Program-made: the position numbers and the translations under genes
The notes under the pieces: generated by a model
The model's database searches: none
What the model was told of the DNA's origin: nothing
The model's input: only the letters and a program-made list of their open reading frames with translations
Shown: piece by piece, positions 6,363 to 13,392 of the stretch
Layout: every line of letters starts with the position of its first letter
Position numbering within the stretch: the stretch's first letter is position 1
Assembly (NCBI GenBank): GCA_023229725.1
Contig: JALNYR010000058.1
Span: forward strand, 1 to 14,782
Source of the DNA: Dehalococcoidia bacterium
GTDB lineage: Bacteria; Chloroflexota; Dehalococcoidia; GIF9; AB-539-J10
Direction of reading: 5' to 3'
Length of the DNA stretch: 14,782 bases

Positions 6363-7505
6363 GTGGACAACACGAAGCGGCGTCCCCGGGTCGCCGTCTC
6401 CCCGTCACAACAGGTGCCGGGCGAGTTGCTCAACCCACCACGCTCAGCCATCCGCGGCAGCCTCCTCCAGACGTCCGAGAATCAACCCAGCGGCGCGGTG
6501 TTATTATTGGCAATCCAACTTCCAGGCAGCGCCGGCCGGCAGGACCTGCGACTGTCGGCGGCAAGAGACAGCAGTCTCGTGAGGAATCTCGCAAAGGGTT
6601 TGTCCACCAGGACGGGAGCAATCAAGCTCTCGATGGTTGTCGTCATCGGCCTGATTGTTCTCAAGGTCCTTGTCTCCATCGTTTCCGGCAGCATCAGCAT
6701 CGCCGCCCAGGCGGCGGACAGCTTTCTCGACACCTTCTCCATCGTCCTCACCCTTGCCGCGTTGAAGAGCGCGGCGACCCCCGCCGATGAGGAACACCAG
6801 TTCGGGCACGGCAAGGCGGAGGGGCTTGCCGCGATGGTTCAAGCAATTCTCGTGCTGGGAGCCGGCGGCCTCATTGTCCGGTCGGCGATACAACGCATCA
6901 TCCACAGCACGGTGATACGGCCCGATGAAGGCATGGCTGTGATGCTCGTCTCCGTCGTTGCCAGCCTCTTCCTTTCCCGTCACCTTCGCCGGGTCGCCAG
7001 AGCCAGCGGTTCCACCGTCATCGACGCCCTGGCAAGCAACATCAGCGCCGACGTGTATTCGGCTGCCGGCGTGTTGTTGGGACTCCTGCTGGTGCGGACC
7101 ACCGGCGTGGCCGTCCTGGACCCCATCATCGCCCTGATAGTGGCGAGCTTCGTGCTGAAGGCAGGGTATGAGGTCGCAGTCCGTGCCATCCACGAACTCT
7201 CAGACTACGCATTGCCGGGTGACGAGCAGGAGCGCCTGCGCAAGTCCCTCAACGGGCACAGCCCCCGCATCGTGGAGTTCCACGCAATCCGCACTCGTCG
7301 CGCCGGCAGCGAACGTTTCATCGACCTCCATATCGTGACGCCCCGGAACCACGGTATCGCGGAAGTCCATGAGCTGTGTGACCACCTGGAGCAGGACATC
7401 AAAGCTGCGGTCCAGAACGCGAACGTGACAATCCATGCCGAGCCCTGCAGTCCCATGGATTGCCCGAGGTGTTCGATCGGCGGCTGTGACTTGCGCTCTA
7501 CCTGA
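6363..7505 (+). CDS. Cation diffusion facilitator (CDF) family metal exporter
   Basis: An integral membrane divalent-metal/H+ antiporter of the CDF family. The core starts near residue 73 (LAKGLSTRTGAIKLSM...). Hydrophobic segments follow, with the TM2 metal motif AADSFLD (D-x3-D), HQFGHGKAEGLAA after TM2, and the TM5 motif SNISAD, where Asn replaces the usual His of H-x3-D. The cytoplasmic C-terminal domain shows RFIDLHIVTP and VTIHAEP. The tail is Cys-rich (CSPMDCPRCSIGGC). From GTG 6363, which has GGGGA before it, the protein is 380 residues. Most CDFs have ~300, so GTG 6579 (308 residues) is a real alternative, though it lacks a clear ribosome site. Metal specificity is unknown. Confidence 0.85.
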   Translation: MDNTKRRPRVAVSPSQQVPGELLNPPRSAIRGSLLQTSENQPSGAVLLLAIQLPGSAGRQDLRLSAARDSSLVRNLAKGLSTRTGAIKLSMVVVIGLIVLKVLVSIVSGSISIAAQAADSFLDTFSIVLTLAALKSAATPADEEHQFGHGKAEGLAAMVQAILVLGAGGLIVRSAIQRIIHSTVIRPDEGMAVMLVSVVASLFLSRHLRRVARASGSTVIDALASNISADVYSAAGVLLGLLLVRTTGVAVLDPIIALIVASFVLKAGYEVAVRAIHELSDYALPGDEQERLRKSLNGHSPRIVEFHAIRTRRAGSERFIDLHIVTPRNHGIAEVHELCDHLEQDIKAAVQNANVTIHAEPCSPMDCPRCSIGGCDLRST

Positions 7506-7565
7506 TAGGGCGTGGGCGTGGCTGCTGAGTTCGTTTACGGGGTGTCTCCACACGCGTCCATGACA

Positions 7566-7607
7566 CCAAGGAGTCTGTCGCGGGCTCGAATCCCGTCCGC
7601 CGCTCCA
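7566..7607 (+). pseudogene. 3'-half remnant of a tRNA-Gly gene (possible att site)
   Basis: These 42 bases match tRNA-Gly 5520-5561 at 37 positions with no gaps, from the anticodon loop through the T arm to CCA. The 5' half is absent: no acceptor strand pairing with CCGCCGC and no D arm lie upstream. It is followed, as after the intact tRNA, by a GAGGCGGC/GCCGCCTC hairpin. Tyrosine integrases often recombine in this part of tRNA genes and leave such a partial copy. No integrase is visible in the window. Confidence 0.75.
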
Positions 7608-7623
7608 TCGGAGCCGAAACAAC

Positions 7624-7652
7624 GAGGCGGCACCCCCAAAGGACGCCGCCTC
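7624..7652 (+). terminator. Terminator-like hairpin after tRNA remnant
   Basis: GAGGCGGC (7624-7631) pairs with GCCGCCTC (7645-7652), followed by TCTCTGTCTG. It is very like the hairpin after tRNA-Gly, including ACCCC in the loop. It may also terminate the CDF gene. Confidence 0.6.
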
Positions 7653-7719
7653 TCTCTGTCTGTGCGCCGCTTTCGCGGGGATACGCAGTCGCTCCCGGCT
7701 TCGGTTGGAGAGCCAGCGC

Positions 7720-8184
7720 TCAGCGCAAGGGTACCGCCTTGAAGTCGCGCACGGTCTGCGTTATCGCCCGCTCCACCGGAAGTCGCTCGATGCTCGACGC
7801 GCCGAAGAAGCCGTCGATGCCTTTCGTGCGGCTCAGCACATAGCGCACGTCGTCGGGCTCGGCAATCGGGCCGCCATGACAGAGGACGATGACGTCCGGA
7901 TTGGCTTTCTTGCCGGCGTCGTAGATGCGCTGCGTCCGCTCGACCGCCTCGTCCAAGGAGATGGCGACCCGGGCGCCGACGGTCCCGCTGACGGTCAAGC
8001 CCATGTGTGCCACCAGCACATCCGCTCCTGCCTCCGCCATCCTGCGCGCCTCATCGGGCGTGAAGACGTACGGGCAGGTGAGCATGTCGAGTCCGCGAGC
8101 CGTCGCAATCATGTCTACTTCCAGGCCGAAGCCCATGCCGGCGGCTTCCCGGCTATCGCGTGCGTCAGTGTCCTCGGGACTGGG
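7720..8184 (-). pseudogene. Phosphoenolpyruvate-hydrolase-like TIM-barrel protein, 5'-truncated
   Basis: The minus strand encodes the C-terminal half of a protein of the PEP hydrolase-like/TIM-barrel signal-transduction family (about 280 residues when complete). Recognisable parts are GMGFGLEVDMI, LLTCPYVF-like TCPYVFTPDEA, AGADVLVAHMGL, VIVLCHGGPI and GFFGASSIERLP, ending FKAVPLR and TGA at 7722-7720. The family's N-terminal half is missing: the frame hits TAG at 8187-8185, and MGFG is internal in relatives, not a start. Homology fades a few codons before MGFG, near 8150, which marks the left edge of the accessory island. A second truncated copy lies at 13393-13659. Confidence 0.8.
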
Positions 8185-8233
8185 CTACCGCCGGTTCATG
8201 CGGTCAGCCCAATGGCGGTGCCTACATAACAAG

Positions 8234-8242
8234 TGCTATTGT
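8234..8242 (+). promoter_or_regulatory. Possible extended -10 promoter of the TIR island
   Basis: TGCTATTGT gives a -10 box TATTGT (4 of 6) with the TGn extension, 35 bases before the first island gene. No -35 is visible. It resembles the tRNA-Gly promoter's TGCTATAAT. This is tentative. Confidence 0.35.
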
Positions 8243-8262
8243 TAGCTGGGGATTGGTCGAAA

Positions 8263-8270
8263 AGGGAGGA
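8263..8270 (+). promoter_or_regulatory. Ribosome binding site of the TIR-TIR-SLOG gene
   Basis: AGGGAGGA lies 7 bases before ATG 8278 and decides that start over the in-frame TTG at 8233. Confidence 0.75.
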
Positions 8271-8277
8271 ACTGCTA

Positions 8278-10293
8278 ATGGCTGCGAAGATTCCGCTGTT
8301 GGTCCAGCTGGAGTACTTCGTCGGTTCCCCGGAAGCTGGCGACACTGCGGCGAGTCTGCAAGCCAAGTTCAATGATGATCCGGCCGTGCCAGGCCTCCGC
8401 ATCCCCGTGTACTTCACTCCTGATTGTGGCAAATTGGCACCTCCCGAGCCCCTAATAGCCACCGAGGCTGAACGGGTCGTGGTTGTTCTGTTAGCCGATG
8501 ACTACTTGGCCGCACACGCCCGTACCCCCAATCCAGGAGGAATGACTTGGGCTGACTATGTCGTACGCCTGCGCGAACTCTGTGATGCATCTTCACAGTA
8601 CCAGTTCTTCCCAGTACAGCTTTCAAGAGGCGGATGGCCAATCGATACGAGACTTGATGACCTGAGTGTCCTCCGTGCGTGGGCGGTAGATGCCGGCGAG
8701 CGCTCCCAGGTAGTCGCCCGTAGGCTTGCGAATCTTCTAATCAGACAGTTGCGTCAATCTGATTCCTGTCAAGAATCGCCTCCCGTGACGATCTTCCTGA
8801 GCCACACGAAGCTTGACCTTGAGCATGAGCCCTACGTCGTCAAGAGCCTTGTCGAACACTTGACCGTCGACCATCCGGAGAAGACCTGGTACGACAGCGG
8901 TGACATTTCAGTGGGTTCTCCCTTCAAGGATGCCATCGAACGTGGGGTGTCAGACGCGGCACTCCTTGCTGTACAAACAGACTCGTACTCATCACGCTCT
9001 TGGTGTCGCCGCGAAGTCCTTCTCGCCAAACGCCACCAACGACCGGTGGTGGTGGTGGACGCGGTACAACAACGGGAGATCAGGAGCTTTCCGTATGCCG
9101 GCAACACGCCTGTCATTCGATGGAATGGACGTCCGCAGGACGTTGTCGATCTCCTTCTTCTTGAGACGCTTCGGCACACCTACGCCCAAGAGAGCTTGAA
9201 GAAACAAAGCCGGGAGGGTGACGACATTCTCCCAGGAAGTCCAGAGTTGGTGACGATTGTCGGTCGGAAGTCCTCGTCAGTGCTGTACCCGGATCCGCCA
9301 CTAGGCTCGGAGGAACTGGCCGTACTGAAGACAGGCGGCATCCAGGTCCAGACCCCTCTTGAACGCCACGCACTTGAGAACAACCTTCGAGATCGCTCTC
9401 TCGTCGTTGCCCTTTCTGTTTCTGAGGCAGAGGACCTAGCTAGATACGGGCTACGCAAGCCTCATCTTGACGGTATACTGCTAGAACTGTCTCGGTATCT
9501 TCTGCTGGCCGGCATTCGACTGGCGTATGGAGGGCATCTGCAGGCAGACGGCTACACAGTTCGCGTGGCCGATCTCTTGCGCGAACCGGTTGTTGAACAA
9601 ACACGAGGTGAAGCTCCTGATGGCACAGCCCTTCCCGCGGAGCTCATTACGTACATTCCTTGGCCCACTCCTCCGAACGTGCATGATGAGGCGAGACTTG
9701 GACCACTCGTCGAAGTGCGTCGCTGTGAGCGTCCAGCGGACCTCAGCGAGAAGCTGGATGCGTCATTCGTTGTCCAACCCCTAGTTGAGATTCCTGTCGA
9801 CAGTCCTGTGCGCCGGTTCGGATGGTCTCGCGGGCTCACGCTGATGCGGGAACGCCAGACAAAGGACGTAGACGCACGTATCACGGTAGGCGGTCGCCTA
9901 GGGCCAACCGGCGACGGCTACAAAGGCAGGATGCCAGGTGTTCTGGAAGAAGCATTCTTGAGTATTCAGGCCAAACGGCCGGTCTACCTCATCGGAGCAT
10001 ACGGGGGATGTACTCGACTTGTAATCGATGCCCTTGAAGGTGTGGCGAGACAGGAACTCACATGGGGATACCAGAGCGCCGTCGCATACTCGGCCGAACT
10101 TCGGGGGATATACAAAGAACGTGGACAAGTCTGGGTCGAGTACGAGGAAATCTCGACTTTCCTTCAAAGCTGCGGGTACCCTAGTCTGAACAACGGACTG
10201 TCGATCGATGAAAACCGCGAGCTTGCCAGAACGCGCTCAGCGAACCGCATGGTTGAACTGTTGTTCTTGGGCCTTGGCCGAATCTTCGCGTAG
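8278..10293 (+). CDS. TIR-TIR-SLOG protein, Thoeris-like antiphage effector candidate
   Basis: A 671-residue soluble protein with three regions. Residues ~5-160 look like a degenerate TIR (RIPVYFTPD, AERVVVVLLADDYLA, then W91-A-D-Y-V with no Glu at the catalytic place). Residues ~168-290 are a canonical TIR: TIFLSHTKLD, TWYDSGDISVGSPFKDAI, then W242-C-R-R-E246, where E246 is the expected NADase catalytic Glu. Residues ~372-671 resemble a SLOG nucleotide-ligand domain: LVVALSVSEAEDL, RLAYGGH, VGGR (537-540), GRMPGVLEEA and RPVYLIGAYGG. In canonical Thoeris, ThsA joins SIR2 to SLOG, and SLOG senses a TIR-made cyclic ADP-ribose isomer. Here TIR would take the NADase role. A ThsB-like TIR follows 19 bases later. 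The SLOG assignment rests on motif pattern only. Confidence 0.75.
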   Translation: MAAKIPLLVQLEYFVGSPEAGDTAASLQAKFNDDPAVPGLRIPVYFTPDCGKLAPPEPLIATEAERVVVVLLADDYLAAHARTPNPGGMTWADYVVRLRELCDASSQYQFFPVQLSRGGWPIDTRLDDLSVLRAWAVDAGERSQVVARRLANLLIRQLRQSDSCQESPPVTIFLSHTKLDLEHEPYVVKSLVEHLTVDHPEKTWYDSGDISVGSPFKDAIERGVSDAALLAVQTDSYSSRSWCRREVLLAKRHQRPVVVVDAVQQREIRSFPYAGNTPVIRWNGRPQDVVDLLLLETLRHTYAQESLKKQSREGDDILPGSPELVTIVGRKSSSVLYPDPPLGSEELAVLKTGGIQVQTPLERHALENNLRDRSLVVALSVSEAEDLARYGLRKPHLDGILLELSRYLLLAGIRLAYGGHLQADGYTVRVADLLREPVVEQTRGEAPDGTALPAELITYIPWPTPPNVHDEARLGPLVEVRRCERPADLSEKLDASFVVQPLVEIPVDSPVRRFGWSRGLTLMRERQTKDVDARITVGGRLGPTGDGYKGRMPGVLEEAFLSIQAKRPVYLIGAYGGCTRLVIDALEGVARQELTWGYQSAVAYSAELRGIYKERGQVWVEYEEISTFLQSCGYPSLNNGLSIDENRELARTRSANRMVELLFLGLGRIFA

Positions 10294-10312
10294 GTGGACG
10301 GAGAACAATGCA

Positions 10313-10792
10313 ATGCCAGATACGAAGAACGTCTTCATCTCTCATGTGCATGCTGACGACGCTTTGTTGCCGGACTTGAAGCAGCTAGTCGCGGGCGCCG
10401 GAATGGTAGTGCGAGATGGCTCGATTACTAGCGACAAGCCGAATGAGGCCCAGAACGAGGACTATATCAAGCGTGAAATACTGAAGCCCAGAATTGAGTG
10501 GGCGAGTACGCTGGTTGTGCTAATCACGCACGACACCGCCGATAGCTGGTGGGTGAACTGGGAAATCAAGTACGCCGTGCAGCTTGGCAAGCGGGTCGTT
10601 GGCATATTCGCACGAGGAGCCACAGATGCGGACATTCCTGAGGAGCTTGGAAGGTGTGGCGATGCAGCTATCGTCGGCTGGCAGGGTGCCCGTGTCGTGG
10701 ATGCCATTCACGGACGGATTGGAGAGTGGGACAATCCCCAGTCAGGTAGGCCAAGAAACTCAGAGTGGGTAATCAGGCGATACCGCTGCTGA
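10313..10792 (+). CDS. Stand-alone TIR-like protein, ThsB-like
   Basis: A 159-residue single-domain protein of the TIR-like group that includes Thoeris ThsB (MTH538/DUF1863-type). It shows NVFISHVHADD at the first strand, a Ser/Asp-rich middle with DYIKREIL, then STLVVLITHDT and SWWVNWEIKYA, with Glu84 at the catalytic position, and KRVVGIF. ThsB proteins sense phage and make an NAD-derived cyclic signal for a SLOG-bearing partner; that role is inferred here from motif and neighbour. GGAG at 10300-10303 is 9 bases before the ATG. An out-of-frame ATG at 10308 is ignored. The TGA overlaps the ATG of the next gene by one base. Confidence 0.75.
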   Translation: MPDTKNVFISHVHADDALLPDLKQLVAGAGMVVRDGSITSDKPNEAQNEDYIKREILKPRIEWASTLVVLITHDTADSWWVNWEIKYAVQLGKRVVGIFARGATDADIPEELGRCGDAAIVGWQGARVVDAIHGRIGEWDNPQSGRPRNSEWVIRRYRC

Positions 10793-11424
10793 TGAAGATA
10801 CTAACCTACATTGTGGCACGCGACTTTGGGTTTGCGCCGAATCCCTTCCACGGTTACTGCACCTTGGCCGCGTGCAAGCCGCGTGTTCGGTCTACGGCGT
10901 TCGTGGGGGACTGGGTGGTTGGGACTGGCGCAAAGATGGATTACGGCCTTGCGGGGCACCTTGTCTATGCTATGAAGGTGGATGAGGTGATGGACTTCGA
11001 CGCGTACTGGGACGACCCGAGGTTTCTGTGTAAGCGACCATTGATGAACGGAAGCCTGAAGCAGCTTTATGGCGACAATATCTACCATCAACAGGATTGC
11101 CATTGGGTTCAGTCCGATTCACATCATAGCCTTGATACAGGCCAGCCAAATCAGGCGAATGTTAGTCGTGACACGAGCGTGAATCGTCTGCTCGTCTCGC
11201 GGAGATTCGTCTACTACGGGGCGGCAGCCCCACCCGTTCCGAAGGTCTTTCGCCCATACCAGCCGACCGGCGAGGATCTGTGTTGCCTCAGACAGGGACA
11301 CCGTGTTCTCTCTCACGCGTTGGCGACCGCCTTTGAATCTTGGATTGATCGTTGTGGTCAATGGGGCGTCCAGGGCATGCCGCTGGAGTTCGATGCACAC
11401 ACATACATAGGTCGGAGTCGGTGA
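10792..11424 (+). CDS. Nmad2-like nucleotide-modification-associated protein
   Basis: A 210-residue soluble protein that I recognise as resembling nucleotide modification associated domain 2 (Nmad2). Its pattern is YIVARDFGFAPNPFHGYCTLA.CKP, VGDWVVGTG, LVYAMKVDEVMDFDAYW, FGDNIYH-like YGDNIYH, DSHHS and RFVYYGAAAP. The family is predicted from gene neighbourhoods to work with modified nucleotides; no reaction is established that I know of. The ATG at 10792 overlaps the TIR stop (TGATG), which suggests coupled translation, and is preferred over in-frame GTG 10765. The island genes use more AT-ended codons than the flanks. The family call is from memory of motifs, so it is moderate. Confidence 0.65.
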   Translation: MKILTYIVARDFGFAPNPFHGYCTLAACKPRVRSTAFVGDWVVGTGAKMDYGLAGHLVYAMKVDEVMDFDAYWDDPRFLCKRPLMNGSLKQLYGDNIYHQQDCHWVQSDSHHSLDTGQPNQANVSRDTSVNRLLVSRRFVYYGAAAPPVPKVFRPYQPTGEDLCCLRQGHRVLSHALATAFESWIDRCGQWGVQGMPLEFDAHTYIGRSR

Positions 11425-11549
11425 TGATGGACGAGGAGGGATCGACACCTTGGGCGACTCCTTCAGCGGCGCAGGTCTGTCGATTCCCCTCCAGGCATGT
11501 CGGTCGCTTCTTGAAGCCCCGGGAATCCGGTCGCTCGTACAGAATGTAG
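11424..11549 (+). CDS. Possible 41-residue peptide coupled to Nmad2
   Basis: An open frame beginning with ATG at 11424 that overlaps the previous TGA by one base (TGATG), the same coupling as between the two genes before it. It encodes a basic peptide (MMDEEGSTPWATPSAA..., ending SGRSYRM) and stops 7 bases before the radical SAM gene. It has no recognisable family. Support is position only; it could equally be non-coding spacer. Confidence 0.25.
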   Translation: MMDEEGSTPWATPSAAQVCRFPSRHVGRFLKPRESGRSYRM

Positions 11550-11556
11550 TGCAGCC

Positions 11557-12633
11557 ATGAGAGCCTACGAGCATCCTCGAGAGGGTGATCTGAAAGAGCT
11601 GAAGATTGAGCTGACCAGGAACTGCCCTTTGACGTGTATACACTGCTCCAGCAACGCGCACTATGGAAACCCTTTGCAGCTGTCACGGGAAGCAGTCACA
11701 TCCGTGGTGGACCAGGCGGCAGGGCTTGGAGTCGAGTCAATAGTGTTCTCCGGAGGAGAACCCCTGCTGTGGCCTTGGCTCGATGATGCGGTCAGCGCAT
11801 GCGCTTCTCGCGGCCTGAATTGCTCGCTGTATTCCACTGGCATCAACATGACCGGAGATGGAGGGCAGGTGATCCTCAATCTAGGCAATCGTGGCCTCAG
11901 GAAGGTGATATTCAGCCTGTATTCGCCTTATGAGGCGCACCATGAAGCAATCACGCGTCAAGTTGGTAGCTTTGGCAAGACGATGACTGCAATGCGCACA
12001 ACAGGGAACGGCGCCATTGAAAGAGAGGTACATTTCGTCCCACTCAAGCGCAACCACGCGCACCTGCAGCAACTAGTTGAACTGGCCATCGACGTAGGTG
12101 TTCGAAGAATCAGCATTCTGCGCTTTGTCCCTCAAGGACGTGGGGTCGCCCTGAAAAGGGGACATGAGATGCTGACGCGAGAAGAAACGGCAGACCTGAG
12201 AGCCCTGGTGTTACGTTGTCGCGAAGACTACGACGTGGATATTCGTCTGGGATCACCCTACAACATAATGATGTTGAATACTGATGTCGCCTGCATAGCA
12301 GCGTGGCGAACCCTGTGTATTGGTCCAAACGGCAACGTATATCCGTGCGATGCTTTCAAGAATGTGGAACCATGTGATATTGGGCTGGAAGACCCATACA
12401 ACAATGTCCTATTGCACTCACTACGGGAATGCTGGGAACGTTCTACGTATTTGGAAGCCATTCGGCGCTACCTCACAACGCGCTTCGACGAACCCTGCGC
12501 CAATTGTGAAGCGTTGGAGCAGTGCAAGTCAGGCTGCCTGGCTCAGAAGGCACTCGAACAGGAATCAATCGCGCACGGAGATATCGCCAAGAGACCTGAT
12601 CCGCTCTGTCTCAAGGGTCTGGTCGGGGGCTAG
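11557..12633 (+). CDS. Radical SAM/SPASM domain protein
   Basis: A 358-residue radical S-adenosylmethionine enzyme. The [4Fe-4S]-SAM motif is C23-x3-C27-x2-C30 (NCPLTCIHC), and SAM binding is supported by SGGEP (65-69). The C-terminal SPASM region holds auxiliary-cluster cysteines: C-IGPNG-NVYPC (a GX4C pattern), then CANCEALEQCKSGC, an exact CX2CX5CX3C, and a last Cys in PDPLC. SPASM enzymes usually modify peptides, but some act on other substrates, and none can be named here. A UDG-like gene follows after one base. It is not viperin-like: the CNYKC-type motif is absent. The ATG at 11557 has only a weak ribosome site. Confidence 0.85.
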   Translation: MRAYEHPREGDLKELKIELTRNCPLTCIHCSSNAHYGNPLQLSREAVTSVVDQAAGLGVESIVFSGGEPLLWPWLDDAVSACASRGLNCSLYSTGINMTGDGGQVILNLGNRGLRKVIFSLYSPYEAHHEAITRQVGSFGKTMTAMRTTGNGAIEREVHFVPLKRNHAHLQQLVELAIDVGVRRISILRFVPQGRGVALKRGHEMLTREETADLRALVLRCREDYDVDIRLGSPYNIMMLNTDVACIAAWRTLCIGPNGNVYPCDAFKNVEPCDIGLEDPYNNVLLHSLRECWERSTYLEAIRRYLTTRFDEPCANCEALEQCKSGCLAQKALEQESIAHGDIAKRPDPLCLKGLVGG

Positions 12634-12634
12634 G

Positions 12635-13243
12635 ATGCTTCAAGTCAACAAAGAGCGGAGGTTTGAGATTCTTGTTGACAACGCCCGCAGATGTAACCTT
12701 TGTGCGCGCATGTGCGGGCGAACGAGGGTATTGAGTGAGAACAACGGAGACATCAACTCCAGAGTCGTGTTCATCGGTGAAGCCCCCGGGCGTTTGGGCG
12801 CCGACCGGACTGGAGTCCCTTTCTCTGGTGACCGAACTGGGGACAACTTCGAGCGTCTGCTCTTTGCGGCTGGACTCACCCGTCGAGAGGTATTCATTAC
12901 GAATGCGGTGCTCTGCAATCCACGCGATGACAAAGGGAACAACGCCCGACCCACGAAGGAAGAAGTCAGGAATTGCTCACTCCATCTGAGCATTCTGTTG
13001 GATGTTGTTCAACCGGATCTCATAGTACCTCTCGGACAATGCGCTCTACGCGCCCTACACATGATGGAACCACACCACATCGAGCTTCGACGAGACGTGG
13101 GCAAGCGCGTCAAGTGGAGGGACCACACTATTGTGCCGACGTACCACCCTGGTCCAAGAGCCGCTATTCATAGAAGTGTAGCGGAGCAGGTTGAGGATTT
13201 CTCTCTTCTAGGAGAGCTTGTAAGAGGCCGAAGAGTTGACTAG
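12635..13243 (+). CDS. Uracil-DNA glycosylase superfamily protein (Fe-S type)
   Basis: A 202-residue protein of the UDG superfamily, related to the thermophile-type family 4/5 enzymes that excise uracil or other deaminated bases. Motif 1 is GEAPGRLGADRTGVPFSGD, closest to the family 5 pattern, and motif 2 is YHPGPRA, with Gly where Ser or Ala is common. Likely Fe-S ligands are the Cys pair in RRCNLC near the N-terminus plus LCNPRD and RNCSLH further on. ITNAVLCNPRD and LIVPLGQCAL also fit the fold. The ATG follows the radical SAM stop by one base, so the two are surely co-transcribed. It could act on a modified base rather than uracil; that is inference. Confidence 0.85.
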   Translation: MLQVNKERRFEILVDNARRCNLCARMCGRTRVLSENNGDINSRVVFIGEAPGRLGADRTGVPFSGDRTGDNFERLLFAAGLTRREVFITNAVLCNPRDDKGNNARPTKEEVRNCSLHLSILLDVVQPDLIVPLGQCALRALHMMEPHHIELRRDVGKRVKWRDHTIVPTYHPGPRAAIHRSVAEQVEDFSLLGELVRGRRVD

Positions 13244-13392
13244 GAGCTTTCCGGCCGCGTCCCGTCATGTGGTGCATGAAGACATCATCATCATCGACTG
13301 TTGCCCGGTGTAGCCCCGGGGTAGCGCTTCCTCCTGTGGCAGTACTTCGGCGCTGGTCAGCTGCGACACCTGCGGAAGGCAGCGCCGGTTCG
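13244..13392. other. Spacer at right end of the island
   Basis: About 150 bases with no recognisable gene and no clear terminator hairpin. A CATCATCATCAT run and a CCCCGGGG palindrome are the only visible structures. The transition from the island to chromosomal sequence lies here or within the following gene remnant. Confidence 0.3.

Noticed and set aside
7512..7607. A complete tRNA at the 7566-7607 remnant
   Set aside because: No 5' acceptor strand, D arm or anticodon stem partner is found upstream; only the 3' half is present.
7720..8136. An intact 138-residue minus-strand protein starting at MGFGLEVDMI
   Set aside because: That segment is internal in the family and no ribosome site precedes it; the N-terminal half is missing.
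11557..12633. Radical SAM gene as a prokaryotic viperin
   Set aside because: The cluster motif is CPLTCIHC and a full SPASM cysteine set follows; viperins have a CNYKC-type motif and no SPASM domain.
13270..13320. CATCATCATCAT run and CCCCGGGG palindrome as a CRISPR or repeat element
   Set aside because: A four-unit trinucleotide run and a single short palindrome; no regularly spaced repeats occur anywhere in the window.
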